From Gracilaria vermiculophylla (lineage: Eukaryota > Rhodophyta > Florideophyceae > Gracilariales > Gracilariaceae): a DNA stretch of 64,000 nucleotides. Positions within the stretch are counted from its first letter, which is position 1; each line of letters starts with the position of its first letter. Under the pieces are notes generated by a model that had not been told where the DNA came from, ran no database searches, and saw nothing but the letters and a program-made list of their open reading frames with translations. Location: positions 1,044,682-1,108,681 of the forward strand of contig JAHNZQ020003147.1 of assembly GCA_019155205.2 (NCBI GenBank), in the 5' to 3' direction. Shown here piece after piece: positions 10,233 to 22,103 of the stretch. The translations under genes were made by a program, and so were the position numbers.

Positions 10233-10782
10233 TGGTACCGTCAGTTTTCTTTTTCAGGTGGTAGTGCATAACGTCCGTTAGACGTTTTTGCTGACTCCAA
10301 AGGCGCAAGTTTCTAAATTTGGTTCCCGGCAATTGCTGTCATTAGACGGGTGATTTTTGAATGGGGATCCGCATAGACGAAACGGAGGAGGAGGCTCACC
10401 GGGCGGACAATGCTCCTACAGGGGCTGCTACTGGGCGACTTGGGGATCAGTGGCATAGAAACCTAAGGATGTGCGACGAGAGTCTTCAACCCAAGAATAG
10501 ACGTAAACGCAAGTGTGCTCGGTTTACTTCCCCAGAGGTTAAGCTCGACCGGCAGGGTAAGTACCACACCGGGGGCCTGCCTCTGCAGGTCTTACTACTG
10601 TAGTAATAACCTGTACCAGCTAAATAAAACAAATCCAAATTCTACCTTCCCTCAAGGGTACTGTAGCGCATGTAGGCCGAACTACACATCGCGTGGCTCA
10701 GTTGATAAAATACGAGCCCTTCTTAGGAATATCCAGTCGTTCATCCACATGACAATATAACCTTAGGATCCATTTTACTACG
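10233..10782 (-). repeat. Element B 3' LTR (about 550 bp)
   Basis: In minus orientation it starts at 10782 with the TGTAGTA-like end (here CGTAGTA) and ends at 10233 with GGTACCA. The stem with inner palindrome is at 10585-10614. It is followed on the minus-strand 5' side by the purine tract at 10783-10795. Confidence 0.88.
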
Positions 10783-11340
10783 TACCCCTCTTTCTGAACT
10801 GCTCCACGTGCCCAAGGTGCGTTGTTTCACATATGAATCCAGAAGTGGCTCTTAATGGTGTGGACGCCATAACGGTCTCCCCAATATGAGACAAACCCCG
10901 CCTTCTGTGAAGCTTTGCTGAACTCTCTAGCCTTGGTGCAGCGGACCGGCCGCCGGTTCGCGTATCTCATTCGAGGCAATTTTGGGTTACTGACGCCCCT
11001 GGCCCAAACACACTTTCTCCTTTTCGGTGCCCACCCACTGGTGCTACAGCTCCAGTTGGTGCTTATCTCTTCCGCGCCCCCGAGTGTCGTCCGTACGGCG
11101 TCGGCGTTTTGCGTTCGCGGTTGGGGCGCGGGCCGGTTCGGTTTGTTCGCCGGTTTCTTCCCGTGGTACGGTGTAGCCGTCCCTCACAGCGCCAGACGCT
11201 CCAACTCCCTCTAAGATCCCATTCGGGAAGCAATCGATCCGTCGTGTCCGTTCGTGCATCCCCATGGGAGGTGTCCCAACTCATAATCCTCTCTCCTGCG
11301 CAACCCTCGGTTTCCCCTGGATACGAACTCGATTCTTACC

Positions 11341-11786
11341 ACGGTTCTCATTTCTTGAGTGTCTCTTATTCATCAAATGCCACGGCTGCGTGTCCCTGAT
11401 TATGACCCGATGGTGGGATGCCTGGCGATCCATACACGACATCCGTGACCGGCTCCGTTCCAGGACGTGGCTGCGCTCTTCGAGGTGGTGCAATTGTCAC
11501 TTTGTGCGAACGCCCGGGCGGGTCGTCCTCTGTGACTCTTGATACCTCCTTTCAGGAGTTCTTGCACGCGTGTCTGGTGACGGGTCGCTCTGTGCCTGCC
11601 TCTCCTGTAAAGACCCTGTGCGAGGCTCTTAACGGGGTTCTTGGACTGCACAGGGCACGGACAGCGGACAGACCGAGCCTCGATGGCTGCCATCACGGAG
11701 AGCCTGAAGGAATTCATTGAGAGCCAAGTTCTCACAGCAAGTGCTCGCCTGGATGCGGAGTATGAAATGCAGTTGAGTGACCTGTA
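11341..11786 (+). pseudogene. Antisense gene (aORF), element B: central region deleted
   Basis: The start codon position matches A and G but reads ACG here. After about 30 bp the sequence jumps to the linker region (MPRLRVPDYDPMV), so about 400 codons of the central region are missing. The C-terminus is well kept: FQEFLHACLVTGRS, ASPVKTLCEAL, and the final LSDL followed by TAG at 11784-11786. The breakpoint differs from that in G, so the two deletions are independent. The aORF stop is 275 bp from the pol stop (12062-12064), facing it. Confidence 0.68.
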
Positions 11787-12061
11787 GGCGTGAGGAGATA
11801 CTCCGGCTGTGGTCGCTGGTCTACGGTAGCGTCGGAGTAAAATATCCTTGAATTGGAGCAGAACCTCCCTGGACGGTAATTGTAATACGAATGGGGCGTG
11901 CCCGAACTCCTAATGGCACAAAGTGCCGACGCGGAAGCGTCCGACAAACGAGAAACGGCGGCTTAGGGGCCAAAATGAGAACTCCTGGTGAGAAAGAGAT
12001 AGCGGAAAACGAAAAACAACTTCGGTGTGGGGCCCCTTTCCCCTTTCCTAAACGGAAGCGC

Positions 12062-15000
12062 CTATGTGGAGATGCGTTTCCGCTCCAGTATGGCGTGATA
12101 CCCCTTGATGAAATTCTCCGGGATGTGTCCCAGAGGGTCTTCTGTGTCAGTCTTTGAGGTGGATTCGTATCAGTGGACGCGGTGCAGTATTCCTGCAGGG
12201 GTTTGTCGGTGAGAGGCGATATGGTCCACCACATACAGGATATCACCTTGAGGGATCATGACGGCGTCTTAAGCTTCCATCAATTGTTTTCCGAAACGTG
12301 TAATGGGATTTTCGAGTATTCATCGGTGTCATCGCTTCTGAGGTTGTCGGAGTAAAACGTTCCGTGCGTGGCTCCTGAGGTGGGTTGCGGGGCGTACCTG
12401 AAGTGTTGGGCGTCGGGACTGTTGTCAACCTATCCCGGGGGAAGACGTCTCGAAGCCCGTTCACTGCAGGGGCAACAGTTTGTTTCCAGTAGTCCAGGAC
12501 TTTTTAAGGCACTGGGGTGTACGGCGCTAACTTGCCCGTGACTTACAGTCGTTTGTCGGACATCTCCACAGGTTTGTCGAGGAATACCTCGTCGCCTTTC
12601 TTCATGTGATGGCCTTCTTTCACCTTCCAGTCAAAATCCCGTTTTTATTTCCTCCGCGAGGCGCTGAATCTCTCCTTTGCGAGAGACAGTGCATCCTCAT
12701 AGTGCCTTAGAATGGAGCACTTTCATTTATCCGCTGTTGGTGCCTGTGGCCCATCCGCCGGATGTGCCGTGGCGCATGCCACAATGACGGCACTAGGTGG
12801 GATGCACGATAGCACTATCTTGAAAGGAGCGGTCCCCGTGGAGCAGTGCATCTATAGGGAAAATGCATATGTGAGCGGGCCCAGGTATGCGTCCCAATCC
12901 TTCTGGTGATCCGCGACGTGGTGTTTCTACCTTGAGGTGATGGTTTCGTTAGACCTCTCCGCCTGTCCGTTGGTCTGGGGGTGACATGCAACGGAAAACA
13001 ACTGTTTCACCTACAACATTCCGGAGATGGTGCTCAATAGCTTCGCCGCGAGCTAGGGTCGGTCGTTCGTAAGGAGACACAACGGAATCCCATAATATTA
13101 AACCCAATTCTCTAGAACGTTGTCAGCAATTTCTGCTGCAGTGGTGCTCTAGAGGTAAATGGCGTGCATGATCTTCGAGAACCGATTGTTCATCACGAAG
13201 GTAAATTGGTATCCTCTCTCCGACTTGGGGAGAAGGACCAAAATTGTAATGGTCATGAACGGCAATGATCCTAAAGGCAGGAATAGGGTCAGCGGCGTCC
13301 GATGTATGCGGGTGAATACCCTAGCGGCCGCGCACGAGTGGCAATTTGCCACCGTTTGGAAGGCGTAATTAGCCATGTTCGACCAATAGAGCTCTCTCCT
13401 CATGGTGAAATACATGCGCGACCCACCGGGGTGCCCGGCAAGCCAAGGGTAGCGCTAGAGGTACTGCATTCACCCTCTTAAACTCTTCCGGGATCACGTT
13501 TTGGAGAGCACCGTCCAAAGGAGCGCTTCGTAGAAGAACGCCGTCTCGGTCGCCATCGAATGACGATGTAAGACCCCCCACGGCGGCGAGGCATTCCTTG
13601 CAGTATACATCCATACTCTGCTCCTTCAGGATCTCCGCTATTGTGATTGAGAGAACTTCGTTCTCCTCTTTGACAAGGGCCATCATCTCAGAGAGCCAAC
13701 TAAATTTGCCTCCAGGTTCACAGTATTCCAAAACGTTTCCTTCGGTTCCTTCTTTCTTATCGGCATCCTCGATGACTAGAAAAGGAATTGTGTCTTCCAA
13801 AGGTGTTTTGTGTTCTTCTTCTGTACAGATTCGAGACAGTGCATCCGCTACCTGGCGATTTAGACCATAACGGTGGATGATGGCAAATTCGAACTCCAGA
13901 AAGCGTAGTCTCCAGCTCTTCAGGCAACCGAAAGCATTCGTCAAGGACAGTATCTGCTTCAATGCTGCGTGATCCGTCCTTAAGGTGAAACGCTTGCCTT
14001 ACAAGGACAGGCATGAATGCAACACCGCCCATACGATGGCAAGACATTCGCGCTCCGGGGTGGATTCCATCTTCAGGTTGTTCCAGTAGGAGGGCACATC
14101 CGATCTGATATTTATAGGCGTCTGTGTCCAGCACTATCCACCCGTTCCGCTTTATGAGAACCAAGGTAGATGGCTCTTCTTGTGTCCTCTTCAAGGTGTT
14201 GAACGCTTAGAACTCCTTGTCCGTCAGAATATCCGATTGTGTCGGCATGTCGCTCTCCAAGAGGGGATTTAACGGCGCCGCTAATCGGGAGAAATTCGGA
14301 ACATACTTGCGAAAGACATCGCATAGCCCAAGGATGAAGCGGAGCTCCGTTTAATTTGTGGAAGGGTGAGCTTTCTTGATGGCGATGTAAGTATTTGTGG
14401 AAACCTGGAGGTGGCCCGGGAGCATAACATGCATCAGATAATCTACGAAGAACTTGAAAACGAAACACTTCTACAGCTTCAGGATGAGTTTTGCATCCTT
14501 CGGAAGTTGGAGAACGTGCTTTACCTACATAAAGTGCACCTCCACGCCGCGAAAGTATATAATGACATCACCAATATTCATCAGAGCGTTCTTCTACTTC
14601 ATTTTCGACTGAATTATGTCCATCGCTCGTTGAAGGGTAGCGGGTGCATTCTTCAATCCCAATGGCATCCTTACGATTCTGAAAATTCTACAGTGGGAGG
14701 TGAACTATGTCGTATCCTTTTCAGATACATCTATTTCAATTTTCCGGTAAATAGGATTTGTATTTAGTGTGGAGAAAAGGGACGCATCACTCAAGGAGTG
14801 GGTACATATATATATAAGAGGTATCGTGTACAATTCGCATACATTCACCTCGTTAAGGCGTCTATAGTCAATGCAGAACCTCAACGGGCCGTCTTTCTTC
14901 TTCACCAACAGCACTGAGGAGGCCTATTCGGAAGTAGAGGGCTAGATGAAGCCCTTGTACAGCATCCAATGGACCTCATCGCTTTGAAAATAACGCGCAT

Positions 15001-16170
15001 GAGGTCCGGCCTTCCTCGTAAGCTGGGGTACCGGTTTTGCATCAGGCGTGAGCTAGATCCGGGGCTTGGCCAGACTGACCTGACCCAGGCTACCAGACCA
15101 TATCCTCAAAGTCGGATAGCATCTCCACTATCTTATGGCAATACTCTTCGAAACAATCGCCAATTCGGAGCTTCTCCTGCCAAGTGGCAGGTTTCGCTTC
15201 CTCTGGAGTCACCGATACCGCTTTGGGTTCTATGGTAGTGATAGAATCGTGAGTATCCAATCCATTCTTCTGCAGAATGTGAGCCAGTCCTGCAGGAGCT
15301 AGTAATGCCAATCTGAAGACAGACCTTTTCTGGAGCCGTAACGGCGCCTCCTGCAGGTTGGCAAGCACGACCCTGAAGGGAATGTTCAGCACTATCTCCC
15401 TATCGTTGCTCTCCCTCATGGAGTGCTGCTTCGTCGTCAGATGTGGACTCCCTTGTGGGAATGAAAGGCCAGGTGCTGAGGTCTGCACCCAAACGTCGGC
15501 CTCACTCCTCGCTGGTATTTAGATACTCTTCACCATCGGGAACTTATTCAACTGCGTCTTTTACAGAAGATCACCCATATGACGCGCATTTTAGTCCGGC
15601 GTCCGAGACGTGAACAAGATACCGACAGTGGCGGCGTTCGGAACAGTACCTTCCGCAGGAGTTGGTGTATTGCACGTAAATACGGGTCCACAAAGGAAGT
15701 GCCCAATATGCATTGCGCTGCCAAGTTGGCTGCCACGAGGAACGACGACACCTTCACCTGTAAGGAGCCCAACCGTCGATGCAAAGTTAATGCTCCGCAA
15801 ATTTTCAATGCTCGACGCGACACGTCACGCACCGTAGGTAGCTTGACAGTTTTCAAGGAGCCGAGAGACGGCCGCGAAAGCAAAACAGCGTGCACCAGGT
15901 TCGGCCAGGTCCGGTGTCGAGGATAGCGCGCACCGTTATGGAGGCGAGTGGGGAGCATTCCATGGAGGCTATTACTTTGTAGTTCTCACGCCGAAGCGTA
16001 GAAACAGATTCATCAAAGGCGTCGAATGGGTTCAAATGGATTCAGGGGCCGGCCGATTCTGCGTCGACAGTGCAGACGGCTTCTCCCGCTTTCCTAAGGG
16101 CGACCTTTGTGGGGCCGAGGCTCGAGAGTAAGCAGCCACGTCAAGCCTCTACGCGTTACCATGAGGGTTT
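12062..16170 (-). pseudogene. pol: Pol polyprotein, element B (heavily degraded)
   Basis: Fragments in several minus-strand frames follow the order of element A. The protease has ILDTGPG near 15905-15930. The linker has LTTKQHSM at about 15428-15452. RT has VKKKDGPLRFCIDYRRLNEV near 14855-14910 and lacks a clean YIDD. The RNase H end is LEFEFAIIHRYG with RQVADALSRI (about 13820-13910). Integrase has the cysteine module FQTVANCHSCAAAR near 13320-13370 and weak core motifs. The C-terminal chromodomain is scarcely readable (12060-12250). The end of the frame matches the TAG used in G and H. Confidence 0.85.
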
Positions 16171-18417
16171 TCCTGATTGGAGGGGATCTACGTTCCAGTA
16201 GAGGACGACGTCTGCGGTTTTGCATCGGTATGCAACGTGTTCCCCCGAGGTGCAGCCGGTCTTGGTAATGGCCCGTACGCTGGCTGCCCACGTGCCAGTG
16301 GGACAGGCTGCACTTCAACTGGAATGCGGTAAACGTAGTTTCCTTGAGGGGAGCTGATATCATGATACGCGCTTCGACAACTTCCACTCTCTGCTAGTTT
16401 GTCCTTCAGGTCCTGGAAGTTCTTCTCCCTTTCCTGCAGGAGAGCGACCCTCATTCCCGGGGTGAGAGTATTTTAGCGTACTGGCTCTCGAGACAAGCAA
16501 AATCCTGCAAAGGGGGGCGTAGCCTCGAGGGTTTGCGAATCTGATACTTCTGTAAGATCCTGCCAAGGCGCACGAGGTAGGAGACGGGGGTGTCATCGTT
16601 TCAGACGGTGCTCCATAAGAAGAGGAGTATGTGAAAGCAAGTACCTCTTGCTCTCCCTCGAGCGTGAGCTCGTCGAACTACCTGAAGTGCTGAGATCCAA
16701 CGTCAGGACGGATGCCCGAAGGTTCCTTAAGGCCGTCGGTTTGTGCGAAAGTGTAGCCTGGCTGCAAGGAGCGGCACGGTGTGTATCCCAATATGATTCC
16801 GCGTAACGTGTTCGTGTCTTATAGGTGGTCTTTGAGTGCCTTTTTAAGTTATTACGCAACTCGGAGCGGATCAAGGGGAGGAGACCCTCTTCAAACAATT
16901 ACTTCAGCTGCCGTTCGGAATACACGTTCCCACACTGTGAGGCCTTCTTTCAGAGCTTCCCTGAGACCTCCGTCTCTATCATTACCGAATTTTGTGGATA
17001 GGAAGGGAGCTTCAGCATCGGCCATCCCCTCTTCCGTTGCGTATCTTTTCAGGAGTAAATTCGCCACTTCCGGCTACGTCGTCAAGATCTCCGTTCCAGG
17101 GTCATCCACAATGGAGCTCTCCTCCGTAAGGCGTGTATGCATCAGAGAGTGCGTTTGACCTGTGAGATAAAACTGAGAGCAACAGACAGCGGCAATGTAA
17201 CTGACACCATACGAATCACATGCCGCACGGAAGCGTGTTAGATAATTTAACACCGAGATGTGGTCTTCGCCTGAGAAGGAGTGCTTCTTCAATTCTATAT
17301 CAATGCGGCGCTGGATATTTGTGAGTCGTTTAGTGACCGACGTCTCGTAAGAAATAGAGCGATCATTCAACCGATAGGTGTCATAATCCACCACTTTTGG
17401 GAAGAGGTCGTTAAGCGGGAAGACCTTCCTGAGCCGTTTGCAATTTTTCTTTGGAGGTATACTGTCCTCCGAACTGGAGCTGTTTCAGGATTCGGAGTTT
17501 GAAATTTTGTCTGAATCGATGCCTCGCTTTCTGGCTTTCTCCCTCCGTTTCTTTTGATGTCTTTTTTGAAGGTTCTCTGGGAGCCTGACGACACCCCCGC
17601 CGTTGCGATTCACCCAAGGAGTATCCCGTCTTTCTCTCATTGGATGAAACAGTTTACGACCGGCATCTTGCCCTTCTCCGTTGGGCGAGAGGTCCAAACG
17701 GGTCATGGCAATATTCGTGAGGTGGTCCCGTTTTGCTACGGTAGTGCCCTTTCCTCCTCAGGCGGAGGGAGCGATAGTATCCTGTCCTTCTCTGCCCAGG
17801 GTCATCTTAGGTGTTGATAGAGGGATCCACTCCTGTATAAAAAAATGACTTTGATGGGCCGCTGCTGGGACCAGCTGCGCGGTGTAGAAACGAAACTCCG
17901 CACGGATAGAGTCTGAGGTCACCTCTAAAAAGGGGTCCGAATCCAGCAATGAAAACATGGCACGGTGAGCACTTTCCATTGCAATTAACTCCACAAGGGC
18001 GTAACTACGACCTCAGAAATGTGCTTCAACACCTGCAGATATTCTTTCGACCAGCTCTTGTAAGAGCCAGTCCGTAAGGCGCGGGGTCAGTGAGTCCAAG
18101 AGGGAGTAAGGCACCTTGTGGTCCCGTTCCTGCAGCTCCTGAGGTGGCGGCGGCGATGCTGTGTGCAGTTCTTTAACCTGCACGTCGGCGTTCTCCAGAA
18201 GTATAGCGGAGGATTCCGATTACTTCCGATCACGCACTCTCCGAAGGCCATTACGGAAACGCTCCACAGAGGAGCCAGGATTCATAAGAATATTTTCAGG
18301 GTCCTCCAGTCTGACGGCCGTATCCTGGGTAGCGCTGAGCGTGCTGCGCCCACCGACGGAGTCCGTTGCCTGGAGGTCCTGTGAGGAGGTTTCCATTGAG
18401 AGTTCTGAGGGGTCCAT
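16149..18417 (-). pseudogene. gag: Gag polyprotein, element B (broken)
   Basis: The start is ATG at 18417 (MDPSELSMETSS) and the stop TAG at 16149-16151, about 756 codons, nearly the same length as A. Recognised parts are NPGSSVERFRNGLRR, the basic stretch near 17540-17560, KRLTNIQRRIDIELKK and VLNYLTRFRAACDSYG (about 17235-17310), EILTTYPEVANLLLKRYA near 17050-17090, and the CxxC segment near 16490-16520. Stops and shifts interrupt it at several points. Confidence 0.83.
16164..16170 (-). promoter_or_regulatory. Conserved -1 frameshift heptamer (element B)
   Basis: On the minus strand this reads A AAC CCT, 12 nt before the gag TAG (16149-16151), as in A, E and G. Confidence 0.58.
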
Positions 18418-18571
18418 ATAGGAGTAGGTCGAGGGTGAATCCCTTCCACTACCGATTTCTCGTAAAAAAGAAATCCACTGTCGGGCTCCGATTGTTGAAA
18501 ACTAAGAACGCTGTTCTGTCATAACTATTGCGACTTCTACAGGAACTGATTTTCTACGTCGGGAGACCAGT

Positions 18572-18645
18572 TGTGGTACCGTCAGTTCGCTCTACGAGGT
18601 GGTACTGCACAACGTCCGTTAGGAGTTTTTGTTGACTTCAAAGGA
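18572..18645 (-). repeat. Element B 5' LTR remnant
   Basis: Only the last 74 bp of the LTR remain (GGTACCGTCAG... to GTTGACTTCAAAGG, plus-strand reading). The leader next to it, about 18418-18571, has the same TGGTCTCC start as in A. Confidence 0.82.
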
Positions 18646-18849
18646 GCCAATCACGCGCAAGAGCGTGTGAATAGTGGGACGCACTTGTTCGTATTCAAGG
18701 AGTTCTTCAGCAGCGGGAAGGATAAAACTCGCGATTAGCTCTCACTCGGGGCGGATGGCTCCCTTCCGGGTCTGACCTGCGACAGATACTGGGTGTGAAT
18801 CGCCGTTGGCGAGAAATAGTACCACCTGTCACGCGACATCGTCGTACAA

Positions 18850-20019
18850 GTGACTCCTCTCTCACATGAGGTCTCACCGGCCGATGATGTTTCTGTTTCG
18901 ATATCCGGCCATTTCATCACCACGGCCTCTCAGACTTTGGGGCCTCATAACCTCATTCGGGGACTTTCGGACCTTCCGAAACTTACGGGCGTCCCGGCTC
19001 CGCGGAGTCGCCAGCTCGTGCTGACCCGTCCATGTTTCCATGACGTGTATCCACGCCTAACGGCGGCAGCGCACCCACAGGTTGCCACTCCGTATAAGGG
19101 GGGGAAGCCGGCCACCCAATCGAAGATCCAAAGTCCTTGCTATCGTGAAAGAACCCCGTTGTTGCGCCACCCCCCGGTCGTGGGAACAGAGCCGGAAACC
19201 CGAAAGACGAAACGTCTAGGGCCGCCATTGCGGACGACCCCACCGAGAGATCTTTGGAATCGGAGAGCGCACCCTCATGGCTGCAAATGCTCCCCCTGGA
19301 GGCGGATGGCGAGCGAGCCCGTCTCATGGACCCGATTCGGCCTCAGCAAAGTGTTGACCACGACGAAGCCACGGCACAACCCGCTGCGCAGTCTCAAACC
19401 GCACCGCAGAACGTCTCGTCTGAAAGACCGGCCGCACCCGAGCCAAAGCCCTCATCAAAACGCTGGGAGACTCTTGCGGAAGACCAAGAAGGCAAAAAAA
19501 ACCGAGCAAACGGTTTCCTGCAATACTCTTCTGAGGCATATGTGGCCCAACAAAAGGAATTACAACGCTGCAGACGTGATACTACTGCCACAGGGCCAGA
19601 AAGTGTACATAAAAGATTACGTTCTTGACCGAGTTGTTGGACAAGAAATGAATCCCCAGGGGAGTGTCAGGTACCGAGTCTGTTGATACGGATATGATTC
19701 GATCTGGGATACGCTAGAGACGATCGAGCATCTAACCGGTTCGGCGGTTTTACAGTATCACCGCAAGGCGGGAGTCTCTCTGCGAGAGACATTGGATTGG
19801 GCCCAAGTGGGAAAGGAAACCACGAGAACGGAAGGAGCTCCACCCAACTGTGAAGTACGGATATTGTCAGTGGAACATGATCCTATCCCCCATATCTCTT
19901 TCGCCCCTTTAACCATCATGGTTTTTTTAACCAGCTCGCTGGCTTCATCCCACAATGCGAGCCGCCTTGAGCACGGTTTTTTCATCGATGATGGCAAAGT
20001 TTCAGACATGTGCTGGTGA
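18850..20019 (+). pseudogene. pol: Pol C-terminal part with chromodomain, fragment C
   Basis: One frame with one stop (TGA at 19684-19686). The part before about 19550 is Pro/Ser/Lys-rich and not recognisable. From about 19600 it reads VYIKDYVLDRVVGQE, GSVRYRVC, stop, YGYDSIWDTLETIEHL and QYHRKAG, which is a chromodomain. The stop stands exactly where the conserved Trp of the RWxGY motif is expected, so TGG to TGA is the likely change. The frame goes on about 80 residues past the chromodomain to a TGA-terminated end at 20019. The upstream integrase core is missing from this fragment. Confidence 0.72.
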
Positions 20020-20162
20020 CTAACGTTCGAAGCGCGCTTCGCGCAAGGGCAAAGAACAAGTGCAAGCAAAGAAGGCCTCAAGTCATTTTACTGCAAGACG
20101 CAAGTCGTGCGCATTCTCGTTGCTATTCTATCCGGCGAAGCTCTCATGACGCTTAGTGGTTA

Positions 20163-22103
20163 CTACTGCCTTTTTAATGACCGGGTACTCCCCCAGAGGC
20201 GGTTTACATGTGCCTCCTGTATAGCAGCCACATCACCCGAAATCTCGCTAGGGCAAAGCCCGACCTCTCGGAGGAATTGGGCGATGACATCGCTTTGAGG
20301 CAACGAGTCAGCAAAGTACGCGGAGGAACCAGTATCTCCCGTCATGGAGGGCAGAGTCGCCCGGATCGCCGCGCGCAAGGGAGGAAGCGGAGTAATGTCC
20401 TTAGGATCATCCGCTAGAGCGGCAGGGCTTCCGTCGCGCAGGGTGTCTTCCTCCATGGAGGTGTACTTCTGCACAACAGGCGCTACGTCTTCCGTATCGA
20501 TGGATTCATCTGGCTCCGGAATAACATCGTCGACCGCCGCAGCGGGTTCGTGATGGGCGTAGGGCCATCCACCGCAAAATGCAGTGAAGCCGTCGGCGTC
20601 AACATAGCCACAAAGGTGGTCAGCCGGGATCCTCCGGGGCCCATTGTAATAGGTCTCTGCCTCAGTGCGGCTGATCTTCGTGTACTCTCACGGATCGAAA
20701 TACACGAAATCGCCCGCGTCCACGGTGGTGGACCCGAAACCGAGACCGGATCCGCGTTGCGGCTCGCTCCGCTGCGAGTTCTGTCGCAGTATTTTGTCCC
20801 GACGGACTTGGTCGATGTACATGAGCAGCTCCAGCATCTCTTTATGGTTTGTTTCACCCCCTTGGGGGAATTTTCATGTCCAAGGTACGTATGGATCTCC
20901 GCAAGCGCGGTAGGGAAAACCACAGACAGTATTAGTCGTACGCCTCAGCAAGGATATAAGCCACAGTGCAGACCGCCAAATCCATGACGATGACGGACCA
21001 GTTTGAAAAAAGGGATTCTTCACCCAGGTGAAGCCCATATACGTCAGGACCGGGGAGAACACGACGAATCAACCCCAACATGGCTCGACAGGGGCCCACC
21101 AATATGAATATAGAATTGGGACATACCACAACCTGCAGTAACGCGGCGCGATGCACTCGATCTTCGTGTTCTGATACGGTACGAAGAAGCCGCTTCGGGC
21201 TGTTCAATGCCGCTTTTCGCAAATGAAATTCTGTATGAAGAGGGACCGGCTCTGCTGGCAGGGATACCAAAATTCGACTCGTATGATAGGCCGCGTCCAG
21301 CACAATGTCTCTTGGCGTACTCGTACCCAGCCGCGCCACTCGGCGACTTCCAGTTGGAGAAGAATACCGCAATACCCGACTTCGCCGCAATTGCGGTAGA
21401 ATAGGACGTCGAAGGACACACGGTTCCCCATCGGTGTCTCAAACGGTGCCCATAACTACCGTGGATGCACAATATGGGTCAGGGCGCTATGGGCCCTTTA
21501 CAAGGATTCTCCGCGACGGCGGTTGATGGCATAAGACCGAATCGCTACGCCGTTGCGCCAGTCGTAATACATGGTCACCACTCCGATACTTTCTCCAGGT
21601 AGGTCGCCCAAGTTCTCGCTGTACGCAGCAGTCAATGGCTCGTCGCGGACAGCGTTCAGATGGAACCACGGAGCGTGACTGAGCATCAAGGTTTCTTGCC
21701 AAGTTCTCGGGTCTGCCGCCTTGAAGGCGTCGTAAGTCGGCCGGGGCTGTACGGGCGCTTGCCCGCGGAATACGGCACCAAATGGCCGGTGAGGCATGGC
21801 CGGGTTTCCTACATCGGGCGACTCCGAGGTAGAAGTATTCGCACGCGCGACTGTTGCATCTTCAGGTCCCACGTCGGGTGCTTTCTATCATGGCGGAGTG
21901 CGGCTACACTGCAGGATTAGAACCGAGGAGAAGCCAGTCACAACTTCGGCGCGGTATTTTGGAGTGCGTTCGGACATTGTGCGTTCGTTGGAGATGGTAG
22001 CCAAAGTAGTCGCAGAAGATTCTCAAGCAGCGCGTGTTGGCCGTCGAGACGGAGTTCCGGAAGCCGGCGAGTCAGGCATGCTCTTGTTGCCACTTTCCGA
22101 CAT
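20163..22103 (-). pseudogene. Antisense gene (aORF), fragment C: diverged homologue
   Basis: ATG at 22103, TAG at 20163-20165, about 647 codons. The two outer parts share one frame and the middle (about 21390-20932) lies in another, so two compensating shifts and several stops break it. Similarity to the A copy is visible by eye: PWFHLNAVRDEPLT against HWLHTPVHDENAPT, and AYHTSRIL...GLIRRVL against AYHTSEVL...ALIIRVL, 79 and 77 residues apart. The later part is acidic and proline-rich (VIPEPDESIDTEDVAPVV), then helical (DVIAQFLREVGL, AAIQEAHVNRL). The length, place and orientation match the A-family gene. The homology is an eye alignment and needs a profile test. Confidence 0.55.

Larger units (their letters stand above)
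10233..18645 (-). mobile_element. Element B: A-family chromovirus, minus strand, 5' LTR truncated
   Basis: On the minus strand this runs from the 5' LTR remnant (18572-18645) through gag, pol and the opposite-strand aORF to a complete 3' LTR (10233-10782). Its 3' LTR faces the 3' LTR of A across a 70-bp spacer (10163-10232). At 18645 the 5' LTR breaks off into unrelated fragment C and does not resume later, so this is a truncation or rearrangement junction, not a nested insertion. Decay is heavier than in A. Confidence 0.88.
18646..22103 (+). mobile_element. Fragment C: 3' part of a diverged chromovirus with the same antisense gene
   Basis: The fragment starts abruptly at the B LTR breakpoint. 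It carries a Pol C-terminus with a chromodomain on the plus strand and then, 143 bp beyond its stop, a long convergent minus-strand gene. This is the layout of element A, but the DNA does not align with A by eye, so C is a separate lineage. No LTR pair could be identified; its 3' limit beyond the antisense gene is unknown. Confidence 0.65.

Noticed and set aside
21044..21472. Alternative minus frame of 142 codons in fragment C
   Set aside because: The frame ending at 20932 shows the spaced matches to the A-family aORF; this one is Ser/Arg-rich without matches.
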